64,000 nucleotides of DNA, taken from contig CAWAFQ010000014.1 in NCBI GenBank assembly GCA_963781345.1, forward strand, positions 558,001 to 622,000, given 5' to 3'. Origin of the DNA: JBBRHQ01 sp963781345. GTDB lineage: Bacteria > Actinomycetota > Thermoleophilia > Solirubrobacterales > 70-9. Below are positions 19,327-27,611 of the stretch, one piece after another. Under the pieces are notes generated by a model, which saw only the letters and a program-made list of their open reading frames with translations, was not told where the DNA came from and made no database searches. Position 1 is the stretch's first letter, and each line of letters begins with the position of its first letter. The position numbers and the translations under genes were made by a program.

Positions 19327-19659
19327 ATGCCCGCCCCTGCCAAGACCTCCGCCGCAGCTCCCGAGAGGTCGCTGGACCAGAGAATGGATGCCCTCAGGCG
19401 GGCCAACGGCATCCGCTCGGCCCGGGCGAAGCTGAAGAAGGACCTAAAGGCGGGCAAGGCGAACATCCACACCCTGCTCCTCGACCCGCCCGAATATGTG
19501 ATGACCGCGAAGGTCTTCGACATGCTGCTCGCGGTTCCCAAGTACGGGCGCGTGAAGACCAACCGGATCCTCAATCAGTGCCGGATCTCGCCGTCGAAGA
19601 CGATCGGCGGCCTCTCCGAGCGCCAGCGCGCAGAGCTCGTCAACCAGCTCCGCCGCTGA
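19327..19659 (+). CDS. Actinobacterial integration host factor (mIHF)
   Basis: Small nucleoid DNA-binding protein of the mycobacterial IHF type, unrelated to HU/IHF of proteobacteria. The product is 110 residues with the conserved basic region RANGIRSARAKLKKDLKAGK, a DPPEYVMTAKVFDMLLAVPKYGRVKTNRIL helix-two-turn-helix and ISPSKTIGGLSERQRAEL. It is required for nucleoid structure and phage integration in mycobacteria. The place before gmk and rpoZ is the usual actinobacterial one. A near-consensus promoter predicts leaderless, strong expression. Confidence 0.92.
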   Translation: MPAPAKTSAAAPERSLDQRMDALRRANGIRSARAKLKKDLKAGKANIHTLLLDPPEYVMTAKVFDMLLAVPKYGRVKTNRILNQCRISPSKTIGGLSERQRAELVNQLRR

Positions 19660-19702
19660 CCCGGCCGCGCCGACGTCGGCCCCGGCAGCTACGTTGCCTG
19701 CC

Positions 19703-20290
19703 GTGTCAAAGGTGTTCGTCATCACCGGGCCCTCGGGGGTGGGAAAGGGAACTCTGATCTCCGAGTTGCTGCGCCGGGTGGGAGACCTCGAGCTCTCGGT
19801 CTCGGCGACTACCCGCGATCCGCGCGAGGGCGAGGCCGACGGCCGCGACTATCACTTCCTCGACCCGGCGGACTTCGATCGCCGCGCCGAGGGCAACGAG
19901 TTCCTCGAGTTCGCCACCTACAGCGGCAACCGCTACGGGACCCTGCGCGAGGAGGTCGAGCGGCGACTGGCCGAGGGCCACTCGGTGGTGCTCGAGATCG
20001 AGGTCCAGGGGGCGCGCCAGGTGCGGGCGGCGATGCCCGAGTCGGTGCAGGTCTTCATCGCTCCGCCGGAGCCGGCTGCGCTTCGCCGCCGGCTGCAGGC
20101 CCGTGGAACCGACACCCCCGAGGCGATCGACGCGCGGCTCGCCGTAGCCGCCCAGGAGCTGGCCGCACAGGATGAGTTCGCATACCGGGTCGTCAATGAC
20201 GATCGTGAGAGGGCGTCCTCGGAGCTCGAGCGGATCGTCCGCTCCGAGCTCGACCCCCCCGGCGCGGGCCGAGACTTACGTTATCGCTGA
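19703..20290 (+). CDS. gmk: Guanylate kinase
   Basis: Phosphorylates GMP to GDP. I choose GTG 19703 over the in-frame TTG at 19694, because TACGTT (19690-19695) lies seven bases upstream, in keeping with leaderless starts elsewhere here. The product is 195 residues with P-loop GPSGVGKGT, SVSATTRDPREGE, DGRDYHFL and LEIEVQGARQV, standard for the family. The gene lies between ihf and rpoZ. Confidence 0.94.
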   Translation: MSKVFVITGPSGVGKGTLISELLRRVGDLELSVSATTRDPREGEADGRDYHFLDPADFDRRAEGNEFLEFATYSGNRYGTLREEVERRLAEGHSVVLEIEVQGARQVRAAMPESVQVFIAPPEPAALRRRLQARGTDTPEAIDARLAVAAQELAAQDEFAYRVVNDDRERASSELERIVRSELDPPGAGRDLRYR

Positions 20291-20374
20291 AATACGGCTG
20301 TTTCGTAAGGCTCGGCGCGCCCTGCGAGGGCCGTTGCGGGGTTCGGGGCCAGCAGTCCCTACAATCCCTCGCCG

Positions 20375-20611
20375 ATGATCAAGCCACGCGTTGACAAGCT
20401 TCTAGCCAACTCCGATGGTTCCCACTACGCCGCGGTCGTGATCGCGTCGAAGCGGGCCCGTCAGATCAACAGCTACTACCACAACCTCGGTGAGGGCAGC
20501 TTTGGTGAGTATCCGCCGCCGATGGTCCCCTCCGACAGCGGCAAGAACTACCTCTCGATTGCGCTCGAGGAGCTCGCCGAGGGCAAGCTCAAGTTCGAGT
20601 ACCGCCAATAG
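20375..20611 (+). CDS. rpoZ: RNA polymerase omega subunit
   Basis: 78 residues. Omega helps assemble and stabilise the beta' subunit. MIKPRVDKLLANSDGSHYAAVVIASKRARQI matches the conserved core; the C-terminus (NYLSIALEELAEGKLKFEYR) is the actinobacterial form. TACAAT lies nine bases before the ATG (leaderless). It is followed by coaBC after 60 bp. Confidence 0.93.
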   Translation: MIKPRVDKLLANSDGSHYAAVVIASKRARQINSYYHNLGEGSFGEYPPPMVPSDSGKNYLSIALEELAEGKLKFEYRQ

Positions 20612-20638
20612 CCCAATAGCCCAAGAAGCTCTTTGGGC

Positions 20639-20658
20639 CGGGCGCCATCGGGCGCCCG
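20639..20658 (+). promoter_or_regulatory. Perfect 8-bp hairpin directly before the coaBC ribosome site
   Basis: CGGGCGCC-ATCG-GGCGCCCG (8-bp stem, 4-base loop) ends two bases before AAGGAGG. It could be a weak terminator of rpoZ or a translation-tuning hairpin. No T-run follows. Confidence 0.35.
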
Positions 20659-20671
20659 AAGGAGGACAGCG

Positions 20672-21925
20672 ATGGCCAGGATCCTGCTCGGTGTAAGTGG
20701 TGGGATCTCCGCCTACAAGGCGCTCGAGTTCGCGCGGCTGGCGACCACCGCCGGCCACGGGGTGAGGGTGCTGATGACCGAGGGCGCGGGCCGTTTCATC
20801 GGCGCCGCCTCGTTCGAGGGAATCGTCGGGGCGCCGGTTCTCACCTCCGAGTTCGAGCGCGACCCGGCCAGGGGAGCGTTTCCGGGCGACCCCACTCCCG
20901 AGCATGACCCTATCGGCCACCTCGAGCTCGCCTCCAACGCCGACACCTACCTGATCGCCCCGGCTTCGGCCAACACGATCGCCAAGCTCGCGATCGGCGC
21001 CGCCGACTCGATGGTGACCACGTCCTTTCTCGCCTGCGCCGCGCCGCGGCTGCTGGCGCCGGCGATGAACGACCGGATGTACGCCGACCCGGCGACGCAG
21101 GAGAACCTGGCGAGATTGCGCGAGCGTGGGGTGGTCGTGATCGAGCCCGGAGAGGGCCCGCTCGCCTCGCGCGGCGAGCACGGCAAGGGCAGGCTTCCCG
21201 ATCCCGCCGAGCTGCTCGCCGAGGTCGAGGCCGTGCTTCCCGCCGGGGAGAGGCCGTGGGACGGTCTCCGGGTCCTGGTCACGGCCGGCGGCACGCGTGA
21301 GCCGATCGACCCCGTCCGCTTCGTCGGCAACCGCTCCAGCGGCCGCATGGGCCTGGCCCTGGCGGCGGCCGCGGCGAGGCGGGGCGCCGAGGTGATTCTG
21401 GTGGCCGCCAACGTCGACCTGCCGACGCCGGCCGGGGCGAGGCGGATCGACGTCACCACTGCGGCGGACCTCGAGGCGGTTGTCCGCTCCGAGTTCGGCT
21501 CCACCCACCTGCTGCTGATGGCGGCTGCACCCGCCGACTTCCGTCCCGAGGTGATCGCCGAGGACAAGCTGAGCCGCGGCGGTGAGGGGCTCGACCTCCA
21601 CCTCGAGCCGACCGACGACATCCTCGCGGCGGTGACCGCCGAGCGCAGCGGCGGGCAGACGATCGTCGGCTTTGCCGCCGAGCACGGCGCCGGCGGAGCC
21701 GCCCGCGCCCGTGAGAAGCTGGCGCAAAAGGGCGCCGACATGATCGTCCTCAACGACGTATCCGACCCCGAGATCGGCTTCGAGTCGGACCGAAACGCGG
21801 TAACGCTGGTCGAAGCCGACGGCGAGCGCGAGATCGCGCTCGACACCAAGGACGCGATCGCCGAGGCGATCCTCGACCGGGTCGCCGAGATCCGCTCCCG
21901 CGCCCCCGGCCGCGAACCGGCCTGA
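20672..21925 (+). CDS. coaBC: Bifunctional phosphopantothenoylcysteine decarboxylase / phosphopantothenate-cysteine ligase
   Basis: Two consecutive steps of coenzyme A synthesis. The ATG at 20672 has AAGGAGGACAGCG before it. The product is 417 residues. The N-terminal flavoprotein decarboxylase (GVSGGISAYKALEF, ASANTIAKLAIG, LAPAMNDRMY) spans about 1-190; the C-terminal ligase (VTAGGTREPIDPVRFVGNRSSGRMG, AAPADFRP, NDVSDPEIGF) follows. It sits in the ihf-gmk-rpoZ-coaBC order normal for Actinobacteria; metK and priA, which often follow, are absent. Confidence 0.94.
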   Translation: MARILLGVSGGISAYKALEFARLATTAGHGVRVLMTEGAGRFIGAASFEGIVGAPVLTSEFERDPARGAFPGDPTPEHDPIGHLELASNADTYLIAPASANTIAKLAIGAADSMVTTSFLACAAPRLLAPAMNDRMYADPATQENLARLRERGVVVIEPGEGPLASRGEHGKGRLPDPAELLAEVEAVLPAGERPWDGLRVLVTAGGTREPIDPVRFVGNRSSGRMGLALAAAAARRGAEVILVAANVDLPTPAGARRIDVTTAADLEAVVRSEFGSTHLLLMAAAPADFRPEVIAEDKLSRGGEGLDLHLEPTDDILAAVTAERSGGQTIVGFAAEHGAGGAARAREKLAQKGADMIVLNDVSDPEIGFESDRNAVTLVEADGEREIALDTKDAIAEAILDRVAEIRSRAPGREPA

Positions 21926-22043
21926 GCGCCCGCCCCGTCCCGCGCTGCCGGCCGTAAACCGGGCCCGAGCGCCGCCGCGGCCGGCGCCGACGACCGCTGC
22001 CCGGCCCGAGCGCCCGCCGCGACAGCCCGCGCGGCGGGCGGCA

Positions 22044-22092
22044 GTCGAGTGGACGAAAACACTCGCATGGCGAGGCCAATCGTCCACTCGAC
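22044..22092. repeat. 13-bp perfect inverted repeat between coaBC and the TPR gene
   Basis: GTCGAGTGGACGA (22044-22056) and TCGTCCACTCGAC (22080-22092) flank 23 bases. It lies about 120 bp past the coaBC stop and 27 bp before the -10 of the next gene, so it could be a long-loop terminator or an operator. No T-run is present. Confidence 0.5.
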
Positions 22093-22130
22093 ACGGGGTC
22101 GGGGCGCGACGGGCTCCCTACACTGGATTC

Positions 22131-22520
22131 ATGGCTGAAACCACCGATATCAGTACCGAGGAGGAGTCCACCTACCGGCTCTGGCGCCGGGGGGTCGAGC
22201 TGCTCGAGGACGGCAGCTTCGACGAGGCGACGGTGCCGCTCGCCGAGGCCGCCCGCCGGGCGCCCGAGAAGAGCTCGGTGCGCGAGGCGCTGGGCCGGGC
22301 CTATTTCCGCAACCGCCAGTTCGACGAGGCGGCGGCGGAGTTCGAGGCCGTGGTCGAGACCCACCCGGTCAACGACTACGCGCACTTCTGCCTTGGGCGC
22401 GCACTCAGCCTGATCGGCGATACCCGCCGGGCCCGGCACCACCTGGCGCTTGCCTCGAACCTGCGTCCCGAGCGCCGCGACTACCGCATCTACCGCGAGC
22501 GCCTGGCGCGAAGCGCCTGA
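22131..22520 (+). CDS. Tetratricopeptide-repeat protein
   Basis: 129 residues made of about three TPR helices pairs: LWRRGVELLEDGSFDEATVPLAEAARRAP, VREALGRAYFRNRQFDEAAAEFEAVVETHP and AHFCLGRALSLIGDTRRARHHLALASNLRP. No signal or membrane segment, so it is probably a cytoplasmic scaffold. TACACT lies six bases before the ATG (leaderless). It is followed 12 bp later by dtd, so probably co-transcribed. The partner is unknown. Confidence 0.85.
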   Translation: MAETTDISTEEESTYRLWRRGVELLEDGSFDEATVPLAEAARRAPEKSSVREALGRAYFRNRQFDEAAAEFEAVVETHPVNDYAHFCLGRALSLIGDTRRARHHLALASNLRPERRDYRIYRERLARSA

Positions 22521-22532
22521 GTCGCGGGTCCG

Positions 22533-22949
22533 GTGCGAGCGCTCGTCCAGCGGGTCAGCCGCGCCTCCGTCGGGGTCGACGGTGAGCTCGTGGCCGAGAT
22601 CGGGCCGGGGATGGTCGTCCTCCTCGGCGTCGCTGAGGGCGACGGCCCCGGGCAGGCCGACCGCCTCGCCGCGAAGCTCGGCAAGCTGAGGATCTTCGAC
22701 GACGCCGAGGGCCGCATGAACGAGCCGCTCGGTGAGCGCGAGGTCCTCTGTGTGAGCCAGTTCACCCTGCTGGCCGACACCAGCCGCGGCAACCGCCCGA
22801 GCTATGTCGCCGCGGCGCCGCCCGAGGTCGCCGAACCCCTCTACGAGCAGGTCTGCGACGCGCTCGGCGCCGCCCGCGGAGTCTTCGGTGCCCGGATGAG
22901 CGTCGATCTAGTCAACGACGGGCCGGTGACCCTGCTGCTCGACGCCTGA
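22533..22949 (+). CDS. dtd: D-aminoacyl-tRNA deacylase
   Basis: Hydrolyses D-amino acids from mischarged tRNA. 138 residues, GTG start. Begins MRALVQRVSRASVGVDGE; SQFTLLAD and the C-terminal NDGPVT motif that form the active-site pocket are both present. Length is normal. It follows the TPR gene closely; a new promoter lies between it and rimP. Confidence 0.93.
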   Translation: MRALVQRVSRASVGVDGELVAEIGPGMVVLLGVAEGDGPGQADRLAAKLGKLRIFDDAEGRMNEPLGEREVLCVSQFTLLADTSRGNRPSYVAAAPPEVAEPLYEQVCDALGAARGVFGARMSVDLVNDGPVTLLLDA

Positions 22950-22968
22950 GGTGGGCACCGCGGCCGGG

Positions 22969-22997
22969 TTGGCGCTGGTCGCTGGCGAGGCTATACT
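22969..22997 (+). promoter_or_regulatory. Strong promoter for the rimP-nusA-infB operon
   Basis: TTGGCG (22969-22974), exactly 17 bp, TATACT (22992-22997). The transcript should start near 23004, some 87 bases before the rimP ATG, so this operon has a leader, unlike most genes in the window. Confidence 0.7.
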
Positions 22998-23042
22998 CAG
23001 CGTTGCGTTTCGAAGCTTTTCCACGTACCTATCCGTGTCGAG

Positions 23043-23068
23043 AAGTGGGCCTGGCCCACTTTTTTTTC
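23043..23068 (+). terminator. Intrinsic terminator in the rimP leader (putative attenuator)
   Basis: AAGTGGGCC-T-GGCCCACTT arms (7-8 effective pairs) run into an unbroken T8. It lies about 40 bases after the predicted start of the 22969 promoter and 22 bases before the rimP ATG. A terminator placed after the operon's own promoter implies attenuation or antitermination; it may also stop read-through from dtd. Confidence 0.8.
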
Positions 23069-23090
23069 GCCCCGGACCGGCTTTTCAAAG

Positions 23091-23531
23091 ATGAGCGACC
23101 TCCAAGAAGACATCTCCAGCCGCCTCCCCGAGCTCGATCCCGCGATCGAGCTCGTCGCCGTCGAGAAGAGCGGCCCCGAGGGCCTGCGAATCTACGTCGA
23201 CCACCCCGACGGGGTCGACATCGCGCTCTGCGAGCGGGTGACCAAGCAGCTTGCGGGCCTTCTCGCCGAGTACTCGCTGGAGGTCTCATCCCCCGGCTCG
23301 GACCGACCGCTCTCGAAGCCTGAGCATTTCCGCCGCTATCTCGGCCGCCGGGTGCGGGTGCGCACCCGCGACGCGGTCGAGGGCCGTCGCAACTTCACAG
23401 GCACGATCGAGGCCGCCGACGAGCAGGGCGTGCAGGTCGCGCTCAGCGACGACGGTCGCGTGACGATCCCGCACGAGCGCATTCACCGCTCCAATCTCGT
23501 GCCAGACATCCCGGAAGGAGTCAGTCAGTGA
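23091..23531 (+). CDS. rimP: Ribosome maturation factor RimP
   Basis: Needed for 30S subunit assembly. 146 residues; conserved LRIYVDHPDGVDIALCERVTKQL and LEVSSPGSDRPLSKPEHFRRYLGRRV, with a C-terminal SH3-like domain ending IHRSNLVPDI. First gene of the rimP-nusA-infB operon, behind a promoter and a terminator in its leader. Its stop overlaps nusA by 4 bp. Confidence 0.94.
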   Translation: MSDLQEDISSRLPELDPAIELVAVEKSGPEGLRIYVDHPDGVDIALCERVTKQLAGLLAEYSLEVSSPGSDRPLSKPEHFRRYLGRRVRVRTRDAVEGRRNFTGTIEAADEQGVQVALSDDGRVTIPHERIHRSNLVPDIPEGVSQ

Positions 23532-25213
23532 CCAAGGAGATCGTCGAGGCCGTCAAGGGGCTCGAACAGGAGAAGGGAATCTCGTCCGAGAAGCTGATGG
23601 ACGCGCTCGAGGACGCGCTTCTGTCGGCCTACAAGAAGACCCCCGGTGCTGCCAAGTACGCCCGCGTGGACCTCGATCACGAGACGGCCGACTTCCGCGT
23701 CTTCGAGTTGATCCTGCCCCCGGAGCTTGAGGAGAAGCTGTTGGCGGAGGCGGTCGAGCTGGGCGAGCCCGAGATCGACCCCGAGACCGGCGAGATGCGC
23801 GAGCCCGAGGAGCCCGAGCTCGACCCGGAGATGATCGCCCCCTACGAGGATCAGATCGAGACCCGCGACGTCACCCCGGACGACTTTGGCCGGATCGCCG
23901 CCCAGACAGCCAAGCAGGTGATTCTGCAGCGAATCCGTGAGGCCGAGCGGGCGATGATGTATGACGAGTACCAGGACCGCGTCGGCGAGCTCATCACCGG
24001 GATCATCCAGCAGTCGGACAAGCGCTACACGCTGGTCCAGCTGCGCGAGCGCGTCGAGGCGCTGCTGCCGAAGTCCGAGCAGGTCTACAACGAGCGCTAC
24101 GACCACGGGATGCGGGTCAAGGCCGTGATCACCGACGTCTCCGACTCGATGAAGGGGCCGAGCATCGTCGTCTCCCGTCGCAACCCGGAGCTGATCAAGA
24201 AGCTGTTCGAACTCGAGGTGCCCGAGATCGCCGACAAGCTTGTCGAGATCGTCGGCGTCGCCCGCGAGCCCGGCTATCGCTCGAAGATCGCCGTGATATC
24301 TCACGCCGATGGCGTCGACCCCGTCGGCGCCTGCGTCGGGCCACGGGGGTCCCGGGTGCGCATGGTCGTATCCGAGCTGCGTGGCGAGAAGATCGACATC
24401 ATTCCCCACAACGAGGAGCCCGCCCGCTTCGTCGCCAAGGCGCTCTCGCCGGCGCGTGTGCGTGAGGTTCTCGTCGACGACGAGGACAAGCAGGCGACGG
24501 TGATCGTCCCCGACGACCAGCTCTCGCTGGCGATCGGCCGCGACGGCCAGAACGCCCGCCTCGCGGCCCGTCTCACCGGCTGGCGCGTTGACATCAAGTC
24601 GGAGTCCGAGTTCGCCCAGGAGGAGGACACAATCGAGTACGAGGGCGAGGAGGACTTCGACGGACGCTGCATGGCGGTGCTCTCCAACGGCCGCCGCTGC
24701 CCCAACGCCGCGGTCGGCGGCTCCACCTACTGCGGCCTCCCGACCCACCAGGCGCTGGCCCGCTTCGAGACGAGCCAGGTCGCGATCCTCAGCAGCCTCT
24801 CCGAAGATGACATCGCCGTCCTCGCCACCCCCGACGCCGACGATGCCGCCGTGGCCGGGATCGTCGAGGGAGCCGTCGCGGCCTTCGACGAAGGAGGGTC
24901 AGAGGAAGAGGCCCCCGTCGCCGAGGCGGCTCAAGAGGAGGCTGTGGAGGAGGCCGGGATGGCCGAAGAGGCCGAGGTCACCGAGGAGGAGGAGGCCGTC
25001 GCGGAGGAGGATGCCGTCGAGGAGGTTGAGGAGATCGCCGAAGAGGCCGAGGTCGAGGCCGAAGAGGGGATCGTCGAAGAGGTCGCTGCCGAAGAAGCCG
25101 TGGCCGAGGAAGCCGTCGCCGAGGAAGCGGAGTCCGAGTCCGCCGAGGACCCCGACACGCCCGCAAGCGAAGCTGAGGACGCGTCGGGTGGCGTCATGGA
25201 GGCTGAGAAGTAA
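23528..25213 (+). CDS. nusA: Transcription factor NusA with added CCCH motif and acidic tail
   Basis: Modulates pausing, termination and antitermination. The product is 561 residues, much longer than usual actinobacterial NusA (about 350). The N-terminal domain, S1 (RVKAVITDVSD) and KH1/KH2 (DPVGACVGPRGSRV, LSLAIGRDGQNARLAARLTGW) end near residue 365. Then comes C381-x9-C391-x10-C402-x4-H407 in RCMAVLSNGRRCP...STYCGLPTH, a likely zinc knuckle, a helical linker and an acidic Glu/Ala-rich tail (about 430-561). The usual ylxR between nusA and infB is absent. The GTG start overlaps rimP. As nusA sits behind an attenuator, autoregulation is plausible. Confidence 0.93.
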   Translation: MTKEIVEAVKGLEQEKGISSEKLMDALEDALLSAYKKTPGAAKYARVDLDHETADFRVFELILPPELEEKLLAEAVELGEPEIDPETGEMREPEEPELDPEMIAPYEDQIETRDVTPDDFGRIAAQTAKQVILQRIREAERAMMYDEYQDRVGELITGIIQQSDKRYTLVQLRERVEALLPKSEQVYNERYDHGMRVKAVITDVSDSMKGPSIVVSRRNPELIKKLFELEVPEIADKLVEIVGVAREPGYRSKIAVISHADGVDPVGACVGPRGSRVRMVVSELRGEKIDIIPHNEEPARFVAKALSPARVREVLVDDEDKQATVIVPDDQLSLAIGRDGQNARLAARLTGWRVDIKSESEFAQEEDTIEYEGEEDFDGRCMAVLSNGRRCPNAAVGGSTYCGLPTHQALARFETSQVAILSSLSEDDIAVLATPDADDAAVAGIVEGAVAAFDEGGSEEEAPVAEAAQEEAVEEAGMAEEAEVTEEEEAVAEEDAVEEVEEIAEEAEVEAEEGIVEEVAAEEAVAEEAVAEEAESESAEDPDTPASEAEDASGGVMEAEK

Positions 25214-25215
25214 GG

Positions 25216-27525
25216 GTGGCCAAGAAGCGGGTCCATGAGATTGCCAAGGCCGAGGGCGTGACCAGCAAGGAGCTGCTCGCCGCGCTCAACGCTGCCGGGA
25301 TAGAGGCCAAGGCAGCCGCCTCGAGCGTCGAGGAGGCGGATGCGAAGGAGGCACTGGCCGCCGCCAAGGGCGGTGCCGCTGCGCCGGCGACGAAGCCGTC
25401 GGCAAAGAAGGCCCCCGCCAAGAAGGCGGCCGCCGCGAAGGCCCCAGCCAAGAAGGCCGCTGCGGCCAAGGCCCCAACCGCGAAGGCTGAGCCGGCGCCA
25501 AAGGCCGAGGCCGAGACTCCCGCTCCGGAGGCGAAGGCGGCTGCAGACGCGCCCCCGGCGGCGAAGCAGCCGGTGCGCCCGGCCGGGACCGGAGAGGCCA
25601 AGGCCGGCAAGCGCCGCCGCAGGGTCGTGATCGACTCTCAGGCGGCGCGGCGCGACCAGATGGGCGGGCCGCCGCCGCAGCGTCCGCCGCGACGCCGCGG
25701 AGGACGCCGCCGCCGGCCGTTGCTGGAAGAGCCGCCCCGCGGCCCGGCCGAGGTCGTCGAGCCTGAGGCGACCAAGGTCCCCTCAGGTGCAACCGTGCGC
25801 GAGGTCTCCGAGCTGCTCGACCTGGGCAGCGCCGAGGTGATCAAGAAGCTGATGACGATGGGGGAGATGGCGACCCTGACCCAGACCCTCACCGATGACT
25901 CGATCCGGGCGGTTGCCGACGAGTACGACCGCAAGATCGAGATCGTCACCGCCGCCGAGGAAGAGCCCGAGCAGCCCGATTTCGCCGACACCGACGCGGA
26001 TCTGGCAGATCGGCCCCCGGTGGTCACGATCATGGGCCACGTCGACCACGGCAAGACGTCGCTTCTCGACGCGATCCGCGAGACCGAGGTCGCGGCGGGC
26101 GAGGCCGGCGGGATCACCCAGCACATCGGTGCCTACCAGGTGCACCACTCCGAGAAGACGATCACCTTCCTCGATACCCCGGGGCACGAGGCGTTCACGG
26201 CGATGCGCGCCCGCGGCGCCAAGGTCACCGACGTCGCCGTGATCGTCGTTGCCGCCGACGACGGCGTGATGCCGCAGACCAAGGAGGCGATCGACCACGC
26301 TCGAGCCGCCGACGTGCCGATGCTGATCGCGGTCAACAAGGTCGACAAGGAGGGCGCCCAGCCCGACCGCGTCCGCACCGAGCTCGCATCCGACGGCCTC
26401 AATCCCGAGGAGTGGGGTGGGGAGACGGTCTTCGTCGACGTCTCGGCCAAGACCCATCAGGGCCTCGACGACCTCCTCGACATGATCATTCTCGTATCCG
26501 ATCTCGAGGAGCTCGGGGCCAACCCGGACGCTCCCGCATCAGGCACCGTGGTCGAGTCACAGCTCGATCCCGGACGCGGCCCGGTCGTCAGCGTCCTCGT
26601 CCAGCGCGGAACGCTCAACGTCGGCGACGCGCTCGTCGCCGGCCCCCAGTGGGGCAGGGTGCGGGCGATGCACGACTTCACCGGCGCCCGCGTCGAGCAC
26701 GCCGGGCCGGGGATGCCGGTCGAGGTGCTCGGCTTCGACGGCGTCTGCAACGCGGGTGAGTACGTCCAGGCGGTCGAGAACGACCGCCGGGCCCGCCAGA
26801 TGGCCCAGGAGCGCGCTAACCGGCTGAAGACGGAGGCGCTGGCCCGCCGCGGTGCGCGCAAGATGACCCTCGAAGAGGTCTTCTCGCGGGCCCAGGAGGG
26901 CGAGATCAAGGAGCTCAACCTGGTGCTCAAGGCCGATGTCGCCGGCTCGCTCGAGGCGCTTCAGGACGAGATCGCGAAGGTGCCCCAGGAGCAGGTGGCG
27001 ATCAATGTCATCCACGCCCAGACCGGGGGCATCAACGAGTCCGACGTGATGCTCGCCTCGGCTTCGAACGCGATCATCATCGGCTTCAACGTCCGCCCGC
27101 TCTCCGACGCCCGCCGCGCCGCCGAGAGCGAGGGCGTCGACATTCGCACCTACTCGGTGATCTACAAGATCACAGAGGACCTCCGAAACGCGATGGAGGG
27201 CATGCTCGAGTCGGTCGAGGTCGAGGAGATCCTCGGCGAGGCGGAGATCAAGCAGACCTTCAAGGCCTCCAAGGTTGGTCGCATCGCCGGCTGCATCGTC
27301 AACGACGGCAAGGTGACCCGCGACGCTAGCGTCCGCCTGATCCGAGACGGCACGGTCGTCTGGACCGGCCGGCTCGGCTCGCTGCGCCGGTTCAAGGACG
27401 ACGTCCGCGAGGTCGAGGCGGGCCAGGAGTGCGGAATCGTCCTCGACGGCTTCGCCGACGTCAAGGATGAAGACATCCTCGAGTTCTTCTCGACCAAGCA
27501 GGTCGAGCAGACGCTCGACAGCTAG
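25216..27525 (+). CDS. infB: Translation initiation factor IF-2
   Basis: GTPase that brings initiator tRNA to the 30S subunit. 769 residues, GTG start two bases after nusA. N-terminal KRVHEIAKAEGVTSKELLAALNAAGIE domain, a Lys/Ala/Pro-rich linker (about 60-120), an RRRGGRRRR basic patch, then the G domain with GHVDHGKTS (near 273), DTPGHEAF and NKVDK, followed by domains II-IV (FKASKVGRIAGCIVNDGKV). Length fits the family's short-linker members. Confidence 0.95.
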   Translation: MAKKRVHEIAKAEGVTSKELLAALNAAGIEAKAAASSVEEADAKEALAAAKGGAAAPATKPSAKKAPAKKAAAAKAPAKKAAAAKAPTAKAEPAPKAEAETPAPEAKAAADAPPAAKQPVRPAGTGEAKAGKRRRRVVIDSQAARRDQMGGPPPQRPPRRRGGRRRRPLLEEPPRGPAEVVEPEATKVPSGATVREVSELLDLGSAEVIKKLMTMGEMATLTQTLTDDSIRAVADEYDRKIEIVTAAEEEPEQPDFADTDADLADRPPVVTIMGHVDHGKTSLLDAIRETEVAAGEAGGITQHIGAYQVHHSEKTITFLDTPGHEAFTAMRARGAKVTDVAVIVVAADDGVMPQTKEAIDHARAADVPMLIAVNKVDKEGAQPDRVRTELASDGLNPEEWGGETVFVDVSAKTHQGLDDLLDMIILVSDLEELGANPDAPASGTVVESQLDPGRGPVVSVLVQRGTLNVGDALVAGPQWGRVRAMHDFTGARVEHAGPGMPVEVLGFDGVCNAGEYVQAVENDRRARQMAQERANRLKTEALARRGARKMTLEEVFSRAQEGEIKELNLVLKADVAGSLEALQDEIAKVPQEQVAINVIHAQTGGINESDVMLASASNAIIIGFNVRPLSDARRAAESEGVDIRTYSVIYKITEDLRNAMEGMLESVEVEEILGEAEIKQTFKASKVGRIAGCIVNDGKVTRDASVRLIRDGTVVWTGRLGSLRRFKDDVREVEAGQECGIVLDGFADVKDEDILEFFSTKQVEQTLDS

Positions 27526-27550
27526 CGCCGGCCCCGCTGGCGAGAGCGCG

Positions 27551-27575
27551 ATCGACCATCAAGGTGATGGTCGAT
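27551..27575 (+). terminator. Hairpin after infB
   Basis: ATCGACCATC-AAGGT-GATGGTCGAT, a 10-bp perfect stem with a 5-base loop, 26 bp past the infB stop. No T-run (TGAAGTTTCG follows), so it is a likely but not classic terminator. Confidence 0.6.
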
Positions 27576-27611
27576 TGAAGTTTCGCGGGCGGCGGGCGCT
27601 AGCGTGGGCGC

